DNA of 64,000 nucleotides from Acidobacteriota bacterium (GTDB lineage Bacteria > Acidobacteriota > Terriglobia > Bryobacterales > Bryobacteraceae): assembly GCA_014584705.1 (NCBI GenBank), contig JACTMJ010000030.1, positions 62,001 through 126,000 on the forward strand. The letters run 5' to 3'. Below, in pieces: positions 1-8,809 of the stretch (positions are counted from its first letter, which is position 1; every line of letters starts with the position of its first letter). Under the pieces are notes generated by a model, which was not told the DNA's origin, did not search any database, and saw nothing but the letters and a program-made list of their open reading frames with translations. A program made the position numbers and the translations under genes.

Positions 1-1136
1 CCTCCAACCCGGCCTATCCGCTCTCCCACTACTACGCGGCACTGCTTCCCTGGGCGTGGCTGCATTTCGCCATTCCGGCGCTCACGCTGAAGGAGTGTAT
101 CCTGCTCGGCAACCTCGCGTATCACCTCCTGCTGGCGGGCGTGCTCGTCGAGTTTGCTTCGCGTTTCTTTCGCGAAACGAGGGCGGCCCTTGTCTTCCTG
201 TTTCTGATGACCTTTTTCGGCGGATTGGATTGGCTGACGACTCTCCCCCGGCTTTTCGACCACAGTGAACACTGGTACCGGCTCTGGTTCGGCGAATGGC
301 GCGAAATCTCCGCGATGTACACGGTCGCCTGGTGGGCGGTGCATCATGCCGTCGGGTTGTGGCTCCTGCTGGTGAGTTATTTGCTGTTGCGGCACGCGCG
401 GTGGAAGGAACGCTGGAGAAAACCCGTGGTGCTGGGTCTCTTGCTCTTGAGCGCGTTCTATTCGAGCGTGTTCGTCCTGGTGAGCCTCCCCTTCGTGGCA
501 CCGCGCGCCTTGTGGAGAATCGGCATCCGCCTACTGAAGAATGGACTCGGATTCGTGCTGCTTGGGCTGGCCGCCGTCCCCGCGTTTCTGTTCTTTGCGC
601 GGCCCTGGGGTCCGGCGCTTCAACTGGCGTGGCTGCGGCCCTGGCCCCTGCTGGCGTTTCTCGCGGGCGTGCTCGTGCCCGAATACGCCTTCCTCCCGAT
701 GCTGGTCTGGCGTCACAAGCTGATGCGCGGGCCGCTGCTCTTTTTTGCGAGCACGCTGTTCGTCTTTTCCATCGGGCTTAACAACTACACGATGCGCGGC
801 ATGTTGCTTCCCACGGTGGTGTTGTTCGCATGCGTGGCGCCGGTGATTGCCGGGATGCGCTGGAAGCAGCCCGTGTTCGGCCTCGCGGTGTGTCTGCTCT
901 CGGCCGGGGTCTTTCGCGAGGCTGCCTGGCTCGCCTATCAACCGCTCGAATCGTCGCCGCTCTATTGGCGTCTCACCGGGCGCGAGATGCCCGCTTTCGC
1001 GGCCCGGCGCGCGAATCCGCCGAAGGGTCTTGACCGCTTCAACGCGGAGCGGCCCATCCCGCCGGTTCCGATCGAGGAAATGGATTTCAACGAGAAGGAG
1101 CTACTTCGAATGCCGCGGCGCGGGTTCTTCCGGTGA
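1..1136 (+). CDS. Polytopic membrane protein, 5' end outside the window
   Basis: The reading frame is open from base 3 with no stop, so this is the C-terminal part of a longer gene. The protein is a chain of hydrophobic segments (about eight are visible) separated by short loops rich in Trp and Arg, and it ends in a polar tail of about 45 residues. The style resembles acidobacterial membrane proteins of the multi-span glycosyltransferase or hypothetical type, but I recognise no diagnostic motif and assign no function. Its last 36 bases overlap the end of the convergent gene on the other strand. The coding call is secure; function is unknown. Confidence 0.75.
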   Translation, partial: SNPAYPLSHYYAALLPWAWLHFAIPALTLKECILLGNLAYHLLLAGVLVEFASRFFRETRAALVFLFLMTFFGGLDWLTTLPRLFDHSEHWYRLWFGEWREISAMYTVAWWAVHHAVGLWLLLVSYLLLRHARWKERWRKPVVLGLLLLSAFYSSVFVLVSLPFVAPRALWRIGIRLLKNGLGFVLLGLAAVPAFLFFARPWGPALQLAWLRPWPLLAFLAGVLVPEYAFLPMLVWRHKLMRGPLLFFASTLFVFSIGLNNYTMRGMLLPTVVLFACVAPVIAGMRWKQPVFGLAVCLLSAGVFREAAWLAYQPLESSPLYWRLTGREMPAFAARRANPPKGLDRFNAERPIPPVPIEEMDFNEKELLRMPRRGFFR

Positions 1137-2537
1137 AGCACCGGGCGCGGCGGTGTGCGCTGGGCGGAGTCCGCGCAGGAACATTGGTTCCTTCCAATCC
1201 CAAAGTCTCCAGGTGCTTTCCCGGATCTCGCGAGGTTCGCTATCCCAGCGCATGCACGCATCGCACCAGGCTCCCTGTGAATGCATGAAGATGCTAATCG
1301 CCGCGCAGAGCGCGAAGGGAATCGCCCATCGCGCCCGCCACAGCTTCGCGAGGCAGGCAGCCAGCGGGAGCAGCAGCAGCGGAGTGATATCCGCGAAATA
1401 GCGGGGACCATAGCCATGCCCCCCATACCAATCCTCGTAGCAACTGATGAGCAGATAGTGCGCGACGATAATCGCGAAGAGCAATACTGCCCAATCCCGG
1501 TTCTCCCGGCTGCGCCACCACAGAACCAGCCCCGCGCCGCTGAAAAGCACCAGAGGCAGGAACACCAGCAAGCCGCGTGAGGGGCTGACCAGATTGCCGA
1601 GGAGCGCCTCCGGCACATGCGGGCCGAAGGATAGGCCGGCTTCGTCCGCCCGGTGAACCCTGGAGTATGCGGGAATCAGCGCGTGATACACCGAAAGGTG
1701 AATGCTGGCGAAGAGCAGAAACACGGGTGCTCCGCCCAGGGCAAACCATGCCGTTCGCTCACGGTATCGCCAGAGAATCCATAGGCCCACCATCGCAAGC
1801 GGAACCAGATTCGTGGGCCGCACGAAGACCGCGAAACAGAACACCGTGCCTGCTGCGATCCACGGCCAGATTCCTCCCCGCCGCCCAGTTCGAAGCAGCA
1901 GTAAGCCGAGCGTGAGCAGAAGCATCGAGAACCCGTGCATCCAAAGCGCGCGGCTGCCCGTGGACCACGCCGGGCTCCCGAAGGCGAATAGCAGCGCCAG
2001 CAGCGCCGAGGAAGGCCGGGGCAGCCATTCTCGCGAAAGCCAGTAGAAAAGCCCGGCCGTGAGCGCGATCAGAAAGGATGCCGTGAGCAACTCCGTCATC
2101 CTGGACGACGCGATGAGATCGCCGCGGAAAAAAGGCTTCTGAATAGGCGATCTCAGGTGGCGGTCCGCCCAATCGCCCAGCCCCGGCTGCATCGCATGCA
2201 GCCCGATCTCGAGGCTTGCCACAATGGGCGCGGTCATCACCGGAACGCCCAGCGGGTAAAAGTGGTAGAAGTGCCCTCCCGCGCAGTCGCTCGCCTTCCG
2301 GATGCGGCGAATGCGGGAGCCGTCCGGAAACACGCACTCGATGTGATAAAAGCCGTCGGCTTCGAGAAGCGGCAGATATTCGTCGAGGTCGAAATTTCCC
2401 TGATGAAGAAGGCTGGTGGCCGTATGGATCGTCCAGCGGGAATCATAGGGCTGAGAGACGGGGCTCAGCGCGTGGGTGAAGAAGACGAACAGCGCCAGCA
2501 GGATTCCAATAGAAAGGTCAAGGCGGGGAATCTTCAT
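1101..2537 (-). CDS. Polytopic membrane protein, possible GT-C type glycosyltransferase
   Basis: A 478-residue protein with about ten to twelve hydrophobic segments. The first span is followed by a long outside loop containing the motif DSRWTIHTATSL and a region rich in His, Tyr and acidic residues. This resembles the first-loop acidic site of GT-C (PMT/ArnT-like) enzymes that use lipid-linked sugars, but that assignment is inference. I chose the ATG at 2537 because AAGGG lies 4 nt upstream; an ATG at 2549 is possible. The gene converges on, and overlaps by 36 bases, the upstream plus-strand membrane protein gene, so the two 3' ends share sequence. Confidence 0.7.
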   Translation of the reverse strand: MKIPRLDLSIGILLALFVFFTHALSPVSQPYDSRWTIHTATSLLHQGNFDLDEYLPLLEADGFYHIECVFPDGSRIRRIRKASDCAGGHFYHFYPLGVPVMTAPIVASLEIGLHAMQPGLGDWADRHLRSPIQKPFFRGDLIASSRMTELLTASFLIALTAGLFYWLSREWLPRPSSALLALLFAFGSPAWSTGSRALWMHGFSMLLLTLGLLLLRTGRRGGIWPWIAAGTVFCFAVFVRPTNLVPLAMVGLWILWRYRERTAWFALGGAPVFLLFASIHLSVYHALIPAYSRVHRADEAGLSFGPHVPEALLGNLVSPSRGLLVFLPLVLFSGAGLVLWWRSRENRDWAVLLFAIIVAHYLLISCYEDWYGGHGYGPRYFADITPLLLLPLAACLAKLWRARWAIPFALCAAISIFMHSQGAWCDACMRWDSEPREIRESTWRLWDWKEPMFLRGLRPAHTAAPGASPEEPAPRHSK

Positions 2538-2770
2538 GGCGCCCTTCATTGTAGCTTCGAGGGAGCGCTCCGCACGCGGATGGAACCCGGCTGGCATCGA
2601 AACGGAAGGCGCATGGCGGACGGGGAAGCGATGCACACGAACGCGATTTGCCGCTGCCGGGCTCCGCGGTGCAATCGATTCTCGTGGAGGGCGCAGTGTC
2701 CTTGCCCGGCGGCCGCGGCGTCAGATGGCCAGCAGCACTCCCGCGCTCGCAATGGTCCTGAGGAGCTTCT

Positions 2771-3760
2771 TCAATTCTCCGCCCCTTCCGCCGTGCTTAG
2801 CACCGGAAACGCGCCGCCAGCCCACAGGAATAGCCACGTGACCAGCACAAATGGCATCGTCAGGCCGGGTAGCCCGAAGGGCTGCACGGCCGCGGAGATG
2901 GCAGCCGCCACCACGGGCGTCACCGCTGCCGCCAGCAATGCGTAGACCGCACTCGCGCGGCCCGGCTGGAAGAAAACGCCGCCCAGCGCGATTGCCACCA
3001 GCACGCTGTTGAAGCCGAACAGGCCCGCGCGGATTCCGGTCTCGGGCGCTCCCATGCCCCACGCCACCAGCAGCCCGGCGAGCGAGCCAGCCACCGCGGC
3101 CGCGCCCGCGATGCGCGAACTCACAAATAAGGCGATGAGGAAAATTGCGCCCGTCACCACGCTTTCCTGAAAGAACACCTGGGCTACGCCGTGAAACAGG
3201 CCCTCCAGCACCGTCGCGGAAGTCACAATGCCTTCGACGGCGGCGGCTTTCGGGAGGTTGGCGGCGGGCAGCAGCCCGGTGGGTTCAAGCCGCCCCAGGC
3301 GAGCCGTCGCCAGGAAAAAGCACCAGGAAATCCACACAAACGGGGCGGTCAACGCGGGTGTGCTCCAGACCTTCAGCAGCTGTACCAAGGCCGCCATCGC
3401 GATGGTGGAACCCGCCGCCGCGAAGACGACGCAGCCCCAGGCCAGCGGGGAAGGCTTCAGAAAAACCAGTAGCGCAATCGCCGCGAGCGCGCCGTTGAAG
3501 CCGTACATGCCGTCGCGCACCATCGCGCGGTCCGCCTTGAGAAGCAGCGCCGTGGCCGTGCTCACGGCGGTTCCCAGTACCGCGGCCCACGCGAGCAGAG
3601 GCGCGTTCCAGGCGATCCCAAGCAGGAACAGCGCGCCCGCGTAGCTGTTATTCCGCAGCATCACCTGCCCGATGCCGCGCAACACGGCGTCGACAAATTC
3701 GAGTGCGGAAAGCGGAGCTTCGGGATGGCTGACCGCCAGGCCGGTGGAAGTGAAACGCAT
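2771..3760 (-). CDS. Urea transporter (UT family channel)
   Basis: An integral membrane protein of about 329 residues with the internal two-fold repeat of the UT urea channels. Each half carries a matching signature: GMYGFNGAL in the first and GLFGFNSVL in the second. Each half also ends in a PFVWISW or PFVLVTW segment, as expected for the pore-lining repeats. It should let urea cross the inner membrane down its gradient. No urease genes are visible nearby. The start is uncertain: the ATG at 3760 has no good ribosome binding site and a GTG at 3814 is also in frame. The gene lies just downstream of the tmRNA gene on the same strand. Confidence 0.88.
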   Translation of the reverse strand: MRFTSTGLAVSHPEAPLSALEFVDAVLRGIGQVMLRNNSYAGALFLLGIAWNAPLLAWAAVLGTAVSTATALLLKADRAMVRDGMYGFNGALAAIALLVFLKPSPLAWGCVVFAAAGSTIAMAALVQLLKVWSTPALTAPFVWISWCFFLATARLGRLEPTGLLPAANLPKAAAVEGIVTSATVLEGLFHGVAQVFFQESVVTGAIFLIALFVSSRIAGAAAVAGSLAGLLVAWGMGAPETGIRAGLFGFNSVLVAIALGGVFFQPGRASAVYALLAAAVTPVVAAAISAAVQPFGLPGLTMPFVLVTWLFLWAGGAFPVLSTAEGAEN

Positions 3761-3876
3761 AGAACGATTGTCGCCCAGGCAGGTCGTAGCCTCACACGGA
3801 TGGCGCGGCCTCACGCAGGCGGCGCGGCGGGGTGCCGTGGGAATCGAGCTTCCAGGCCCGGAAGGTCAATCGAAGT

Positions 3877-4226
3877 TGGTGGAGGCGGTGGGAATTGAAC
3901 CCACGTCCGAAAAAGTCCAACAGAGCAAGACTACGTGCGTATCCGCTTCCAAAATCTCGGCTGCCGGATCAGAAACGGCAAGAGGCCGTCAGCCCAGCCT
4001 GATTGATCTCAGCCTACCCCCTCAGACGGCGGGGTTCAGCCCAGCCCACTCAAATGACGTTCCTTGGATTGCCGGTGGGCCTGCAACCCGGAACGACGCC
4101 GCTAATTAGGCAGCGTATGCGTACTGCGTGTTGGCAGTTGTTGTTTTTCCGATCGTTTAACGGGAGCTCGGAACCCGGCACGCCTCACCCCACTGGATGC
4201 AATCCCGTCGAAACCGGTGCGCCCCC
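3877..4226 (-). ncRNA. ssrA: tmRNA (transfer-messenger RNA)
   Basis: The 5' end GGGGGCG can pair with CGCCTCC just before the 3' CCA, giving the 7-bp tRNA-like acceptor stem. The T arm near the 3' end contains the GTTCAATTC loop. The 5' region has the typical GGTTTCGACGGG block. A short reading frame on the minus strand (4135 down to 4106) encodes the proteolysis tag ANTQYAYAA followed by TAA, ending in the Ala-Ala that ClpXP recognises. The RNA rescues ribosomes stalled on broken messages. The 350-nt length is normal for a one-piece tmRNA. A TAGAAT sequence 18 nt upstream of the mature end may be the -10 box. Confidence 0.97.
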
Positions 4227-4327
4227 ATGGAGTTTGACATCTTCATTCTACCACTCCGGCGCAATCCGGCTTGGATCGTAAAGCGTACACGGTGCGCCAT
4301 CGGCTGCGTACGCATACCGCATCCGGC

Positions 4328-5050
4328 CTAGAAGAAGACGCTCCCCTTCTCGAACTCCGGCGAATTCTCCACGGCTTCCTTCGTCAGGTCCACGGTCACC
4401 CGACAGTCTTCCCAACTGACATCCGTTATGTGCTCAATCCCCACCGCGACGTCCTTGCCGGAGAGCCAATTCCTGGTTGCAACCACCAGCTTCTGGATAG
4501 TCCACGTATCGAGATTCGCGAGGAAATCGTCCACATGCCCGATCTCTCCGTCGGAGGTTGCGATGGAATAGCCGATCACCGCCTTCAGGCTTCGAAGATG
4601 CGGGTCGCGGTGCAGTTCGTCTTCCCGCTCTTCCTCGAATTCCACGCCTTCCGGGGTGCTTCGTACGGGCGTTTCGCCGGGACTGCCACCCGTCCATCCG
4701 CCCAGGCCAGGCAGCGGCATACCCGCGGCGGACCAATAGCGGGGCCAGCCGTAGTAGAGGGAAATCGCTTCCTCGTGCTGACGGGACACCGGAAGATCGG
4801 TCGAATTAAGCGGAGAATTCTCAATCTGCTTCCGCGTCAGGCTTACCGGAACGGATTCTTTCAGCCAGTCCGGCATGCCCACGGCCGAAGGCGAGATGAG
4901 CACTTTTCGGCCGGGCAGCCAGCTTCCGGTATCCACTACCAGATAGCGAATGTTCCAGGTGTGATCGTCGAAGTAGAAGTCACTGATTCCGCCAAAGGAA
5001 TCGTCTTCCGCGTGAACCTTGAATTTCAAGAGCTCCTTTAGACTGCGCAT
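4328..5050 (-). CDS. PRC-barrel domain protein (two copies)
   Basis: A soluble protein of about 240 residues built from two PRC-barrel-like halves. The first half runs from MRSLKELLKF through the segment WNIRYLVVDTGSWLPGRKVL. The second half contains the parallel segment DTWTIQKLVVATRNWLSGKDV. The repeated pattern of a W-x-I-(R/Q)-(Y/K)-L-V-V strand followed by W-L-x-G-(R/K) is characteristic. PRC barrels serve in photosynthetic reaction centres, in RimM and in many uncharacterised soil proteins, so a specific role cannot be given. The start at 5050 is chosen because GGAAGG lies 7 nt upstream; the frame extends further upstream, but without family resemblance. Confidence 0.82.
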   Translation of the reverse strand: MRSLKELLKFKVHAEDDSFGGISDFYFDDHTWNIRYLVVDTGSWLPGRKVLISPSAVGMPDWLKESVPVSLTRKQIENSPLNSTDLPVSRQHEEAISLYYGWPRYWSAAGMPLPGLGGWTGGSPGETPVRSTPEGVEFEEEREDELHRDPHLRSLKAVIGYSIATSDGEIGHVDDFLANLDTWTIQKLVVATRNWLSGKDVAVGIEHITDVSWEDCRVTVDLTKEAVENSPEFEKGSVFF

Positions 5051-5397
5051 CGTTCTGCCTTCCGCGGATAAGAGGATTTGCGCGGCGCTTCTGTTTCCGC
5101 GCGCACCCGCATGGAGGCCGAAGCGCCTACCAGTGAGGCCCGCGAAATCGAGGGAAGGGAAGATCCCTGCCGGAGCTGCCTTTCTGGAATCTCCAATGCA
5201 TCCACCGCGCCGGTCCCTCCCCTTGAAGCGCCATGGGTCGCGTCGCCCGTGGTTGACGCTTGGGCAATGCTGCCCGGGACTGGGGCAGTGAAGGGCGCGG
5301 AGTTCGCGGCGGAGGATCCGCAAGACGGAGATTGGCCGGGACCCGCTGGCCAGGATGTGCGCGCATGGCCCCGCATCCCCCCCTGCCGGAGGAGCGG
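5051..5397. other. Intergenic region between PRC-barrel gene and XRE regulator
   Basis: About 350 bases upstream of the PRC-barrel gene and downstream of the XRE gene. Open frames on both strands read through it, but none has a ribosome binding site or recognisable protein features. Apart from the GGAAGG site of the PRC-barrel gene I see nothing definite. Confidence 0.4.
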
Positions 5398-5601
5398 CTA
5401 ATCCTCATACTCCAGAAGATCGCCCGGCTGGCATTGGAGCGCCTTGCAGATCTCTTCCAGCGTCGATAACCGGATCGCTTTCGCCTTGCCGTTTTTCAGG
5501 ATAGAGATATTGGCCATCGTGATGCCCACCCTCTCCGCGAGTTCGGTGACGCTCATCTTTCGCCTAGCCAGCATCACGTCGATGTTGATGATAATCGGCA
5601 T
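5398..5601 (-). CDS. XRE/Cro-type helix-turn-helix regulator (YozG-like)
   Basis: A 67-residue protein consisting almost wholly of a Cro/CI-type DNA-binding domain. The MSVTELAERVGIT segment supplies the first helix pair and MANISILKNGKAKAI the recognition helix, followed by LSTLEEICKALQCQPGDLLEY, the typical end of this fold. Small regulators of this type commonly sit next to DUF2975 membrane proteins, as here: the start lies 9 bases after the stop of the DUF2975 gene on the same strand. It probably regulates its own small operon. An inverted repeat upstream of the operon (6138-6152) is a candidate operator. Confidence 0.9.
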   Translation of the reverse strand: MPIIINIDVMLARRKMSVTELAERVGITMANISILKNGKAKAIRLSTLEEICKALQCQPGDLLEYED

Positions 5602-5610
5602 GGGAATCGG

Positions 5611-6102
5611 CTACACCGTCAGGTCGTTCTCGGACTTCAGATCCACCGCGCTCTGCAGCGTCCTCTCAAACACCGCCGCGGCCGTGCCGACAACCGAGGA
5701 AAGGAAGATCAGTGCAAGCCCCATCATCACGCCGCCGGCGATGTCGTCCTTGCCGCTCATCACGATGAAAAAGTAAGCTTCCGCACCCAGGAGAAATCCG
5801 ATCAGAATCAGCGCGCAACGCTTGATCGTCCGCAAAGCCTTCACCGCGCTCGGCGAGAAGACCTCCCCGTTCCCCACATATCCCAGCAGCTTGACGGCCT
5901 GGTAAAGCGCAACGAAGAATGCGATAGATGCTGTGTACATATACGCCAGAAAGGGATCCTTGAAGTAGATTTCAAAGTTCGTGGCCTGTACGTTCCTCCC
6001 TTCCAGATGTGGTTCCCAGAGAAGCAGAGCAAGAGATCCAACGCCCATGAGCACGATGACCGCTTGGAGAAAAACAGTGGAACCCTTTCTCATACCAGCC
6101 AT
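5611..6102 (-). CDS. DUF2975 membrane protein
   Basis: A 163-residue protein with four hydrophobic segments: an N-terminal span, a span around YTASIAFFVALYQAVKLLGY, and two more in the second half. The central VFSPSAVKALRTIKRCALILIG stretch is typical of DUF2975 proteins. The family has no known biochemical activity and is usually encoded with a small XRE regulator, as here. The two genes are on the same strand, 9 bases apart, and look like one operon. The ATG at 6102 and another at 6093 are both possible starts. Confidence 0.85.
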   Translation of the reverse strand: MAGMRKGSTVFLQAVIVLMGVGSLALLLWEPHLEGRNVQATNFEIYFKDPFLAYMYTASIAFFVALYQAVKLLGYVGNGEVFSPSAVKALRTIKRCALILIGFLLGAEAYFFIVMSGKDDIAGGVMMGLALIFLSSVVGTAAAVFERTLQSAVDLKSENDLTV

Positions 6103-6439
6103 TCTGAGGCTTTACTTATCGTGTGTCAATTGAATTTTATCGAGATACGATATATTTTCCTTCATAATTCCTCGCGGTGATCGGAAGGGGGAAGAGGGAC
6201 TGGAGGAGAGTTTGCGGCCGGCAAAGTGCCGGGATGCTCCGCCAACTTAGCCCGGCGCTTGCATTCGCCAGCACCCGGCAGGATCGGCCGAGGGCCGAGG
6301 CCGTTAGAGCGGGTCCCGACCCCTTCCGCCGACGCGGAGATTCCAGCGATTGCATCGTGACAGGTTCACAACCGGATGACCAACCTTAAGAGCGAACGGC
6401 ACCTTCGCCATCCGGACCGCGGCGTCTCCCGGCGGAACC
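6103..6439. other. Intergenic region upstream of the DUF2975/XRE operon
   Basis: The part next to the operon (about 6115-6175) is strikingly AT-rich compared with the rest of the window, as expected for a promoter. It contains the TATCG inverted repeat listed separately and TTGACA and TAAAAT-like sequences on the minus strand, but no pair with clean spacing. The rest, up to the acyltransferase gene, has no recognisable gene or RNA. Confidence 0.45.
6138..6152 (-). promoter_or_regulatory. Inverted repeat, candidate operator of the XRE regulator
   Basis: TATCG and CGATA form a perfect 5-bp inverted repeat separated by 5 bases, inside the AT-rich promoter region about 36 bases upstream of the DUF2975 start. 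A further TATCG half-site lies at 6117-6121. Half-sites of this size and spacing suit a dimeric Cro-type regulator. Binding is inferred from position only. Confidence 0.35.
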
Positions 6440-7597
6440 CTACAGCTTGATAAAGATCTTCCTCCAGTAAAAGATCGCCATGACGGCCAGCCAGAACAGA
6501 TCGTAGAGGGCGGCAAAAGCCAGCGATCCGTTCATCTTCCCGAAGGAGCCCATGAGCAGGTTGCCACCCGCCTCCCACCAGCCAATCGCCTGCAAGGCCT
6601 TCATCCCAAGTTGCGAGAAGACCCAGACGGCGATGGAATTGCGCCCGTAGATCAGGCACGGCAGAATCCACCATCTGGATTGGCGCACGTCCACAAGGTA
6701 ATAGCAGCTTGCGAGAGCCAGCAGGGAGATGCCTCCCATGAACAGGACAAGGGAGCTGGTCCACATGTTCTGGTTGATCGGGAACCAGAGACTCCACACC
6801 GCTCCGGCCGCCATGGCGACGGACCCATAAAAATAAAGACGCGTAAGCTTCTCAAAGGCGGGCCTGTCCTCCCGCAGCCAAACGCCGGCCAGCACGCCCA
6901 GGAGCATGGTCACAAGGGCGGGAAAGCTCCCCAATAGCGTCTTTCCTTCCCAATCGCCGTGCTGAAGCCGGCCGGACATCACCAGCCTGTCGATGTAATT
7001 CCCCCAGTTCCCCACGGGTTCCAGCACACCGGCACCGTAGCCGGGCACGGGGACGAAACACATTAGGACGAAATACAGCGCCAGGATCACGCCGGAGACG
7101 GCGAGGATTACTTTGGGGGTCGCGCGCAGATAGACATAGAGAAAGGCGGCCATTCCGTAGCAAATGGCGATCCGCTGCAGGATGCCCATCACGCGCAGGC
7201 TGGAGAAATCAAACCGCGGGAAGCCGTTCAGGAAGAGGCCCAACGCAAACAGCAGCACACAGCGCCGCAGAACATGCAGAAAGACGTCTCGCCCGTTCTC
7301 TCCATTCTCAAGACGCCGCGCAAACGAGTATGGCATCGCCACGCCAACGATGAAAATAAAGAACGGAAAGATGAGGTCGGTGAAGGTCCAACCCCCGTGC
7401 CAGCGGGCGTGCGCCAGAGGCGGATACACCGGGCCCGGATGGCTATTTACCAGAACCATGGCCAGGAGGGTAAAGCCTCGAAAGACGTCGAGGGAAAGCA
7501 GACGCGGGGACGCCGCACGCTGCCGCCCGGTATTCAGATCGCCGCCGGCCGGCGTCGCCGTGGCGAGCGGATTTGGAGAATCGAACGAACCGCCCAT
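6440..7597 (-). CDS. Heparan-alpha-glucosaminide acetyltransferase-like (NagX/DUF5009) membrane protein
   Basis: A membrane protein of about 385 residues. Near the N-terminus it has the family signature LLSLDVFRGFTLLAMVLVN, followed by WTFTDLIFPFFIFIVGVAMPYS, and in total about ten transmembrane segments. In animals the related HGSNAT moves an acetyl group from acetyl-CoA across the membrane to glucosamine; bacterial members lie in amino-sugar loci (NagX), but their reaction is not firmly known. The start at 7597 is chosen because GGAACGG lies just upstream and the longer frame adds non-family sequence. Together with the following PIG-L deacetylase gene it suggests amino-sugar metabolism. Confidence 0.85.
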   Translation of the reverse strand: MGGSFDSPNPLATATPAGGDLNTGRQRAASPRLLSLDVFRGFTLLAMVLVNSHPGPVYPPLAHARWHGGWTFTDLIFPFFIFIVGVAMPYSFARRLENGENGRDVFLHVLRRCVLLFALGLFLNGFPRFDFSSLRVMGILQRIAICYGMAAFLYVYLRATPKVILAVSGVILALYFVLMCFVPVPGYGAGVLEPVGNWGNYIDRLVMSGRLQHGDWEGKTLLGSFPALVTMLLGVLAGVWLREDRPAFEKLTRLYFYGSVAMAAGAVWSLWFPINQNMWTSSLVLFMGGISLLALASCYYLVDVRQSRWWILPCLIYGRNSIAVWVFSQLGMKALQAIGWWEAGGNLLMGSFGKMNGSLAFAALYDLFWLAVMAIFYWRKIFIKL

Positions 7598-7773
7598 CCG
7601 TTCCGTTACCGCTAAACAGAATATCCAACTCGCGGCCCGCCCGGTGTGCCACGGGCGCATTTTTCGGCTATCGCAAAACGGCGGATCGTGGCGAGCGCGG
7701 CGGTTCGGAACAGGCACACCTTGGAAGAATAGCCCGCGGGCGCTTGCGCGTCGCCGCGGGCTTGGAGCGTTCG

Positions 7774-8655
7774 TCAGTCAAAGAACGGGAAAAGCTTCTT
7801 CAAGTCTTCCGGGCTTGGCCGAGTGCCGTATTCACACACTTCGAAGGCTTCGGCATGCTTCACCCTGCTGCCTCTCTCTTTGCCGTAGAGGCGCTCCAGT
7901 GCAGCGCGCGTCGCGGCGTTCGGGGGACCGAAGCGCTGAGTGTTCCGCAGCCACTCCTTGCGCGCGACCTTGTCCTTCGGCACCTGGTCCAGGATTCCCT
8001 CCGTCCACGGCAGCCATTCATAGAACTGAGAATCCTGCGCGTCGAGGGCGTTCACCTTCTTGTCGATGACGTCGTCGATCGAAACGGCCACGTCGGGTCG
8101 GAAAGGCGCGGGCTTCTGAAAGCCGTCCGAGTAATAGAGAAACACCGGATTCTTGCGAAGCGGGGGAACCTCCGACGCGATATTCGGAACGATTACCATG
8201 TAGGCGGCGTCCTGCACCAGAATGCCGGTATAGCGATGGTCGGGATGATAGTCGTTCGGCCGGGGAGCGATGACGATGTCCGCTTTCCAACCCCGAATGG
8301 CGCGGATGATTTGCTTGCGGACTTCGAGGCTGGGCACCAGTTCGCCGTCGTGATTCGGGAGCACTTCGTACTCGTCGATGCCGAGCCGACGCGCCGATTC
8401 CTGCGTTTCCTTGAAGCGCCGGATGGCCAGCGGGGCTCCGCCAATATCCTGATGACCCGCGTCTCCGTTCGTAACCGAGAGGAATTTCACGTGATGGCCC
8501 AGCGCCGCGAACTTTGCCGCGGTGCCGCCGAACTTGATGTCGCAATCGTCCGGATGGGCGCCGATCGCGATAATGCGCAGCTTGCCGTCGCCTTGGGAAT
8601 AGGCGCTCAAGGCAAGGACGAAGAGTGCAAGAAGACTCAGCAGAGTACGTTTCAT
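7774..8655 (-). CDS. PIG-L family deacetylase, exported
   Basis: A 293-residue protein with an N-terminal signal peptide (MKRTLLSLLALFVLALSAYS). The PIG-L/LmbE core follows: AHPDD at residues 33-37 supplies the zinc ligands and catalytic Asp, and a later PNDYHPDHRYTG segment supplies the second histidine cluster. Family members remove the N-acetyl group from GlcNAc-containing lipids, mycothiol or bacillithiol precursors, or antibiotics. Export to the periplasm here argues against a thiol-biosynthesis role and favours an extracytoplasmic amino-sugar substrate; that is inference. It is encoded on the same strand as, and upstream of, the NagX-like gene. Confidence 0.9.
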   Translation of the reverse strand: MKRTLLSLLALFVLALSAYSQGDGKLRIIAIGAHPDDCDIKFGGTAAKFAALGHHVKFLSVTNGDAGHQDIGGAPLAIRRFKETQESARRLGIDEYEVLPNHDGELVPSLEVRKQIIRAIRGWKADIVIAPRPNDYHPDHRYTGILVQDAAYMVIVPNIASEVPPLRKNPVFLYYSDGFQKPAPFRPDVAVSIDDVIDKKVNALDAQDSQFYEWLPWTEGILDQVPKDKVARKEWLRNTQRFGPPNAATRAALERLYGKERGSRVKHAEAFEVCEYGTRPSPEDLKKLFPFFD

Positions 8656-8809
8656 GATGAGTTCTACGCTATCGGATTCGCATCGGATTTTCCACTATGC
8701 CAAACTTGCCGGGGGGCCAGCCTTTCAGAGCCAATCCTGTACCCGAAGAGCGCCGGACCCGAATCGGCCGGGCGCATCCGTTCATCACACCAAATGAGGA
8801 GTATTGCGT

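Noticed and set aside
3877..3960. A tRNA-like sequence with CCA and GTTCAATTC
   Set aside because: It is the 3' half of the tmRNA, with the matching 5' half 270 bases away and the tag frame between them, so it is not a separate tRNA gene.
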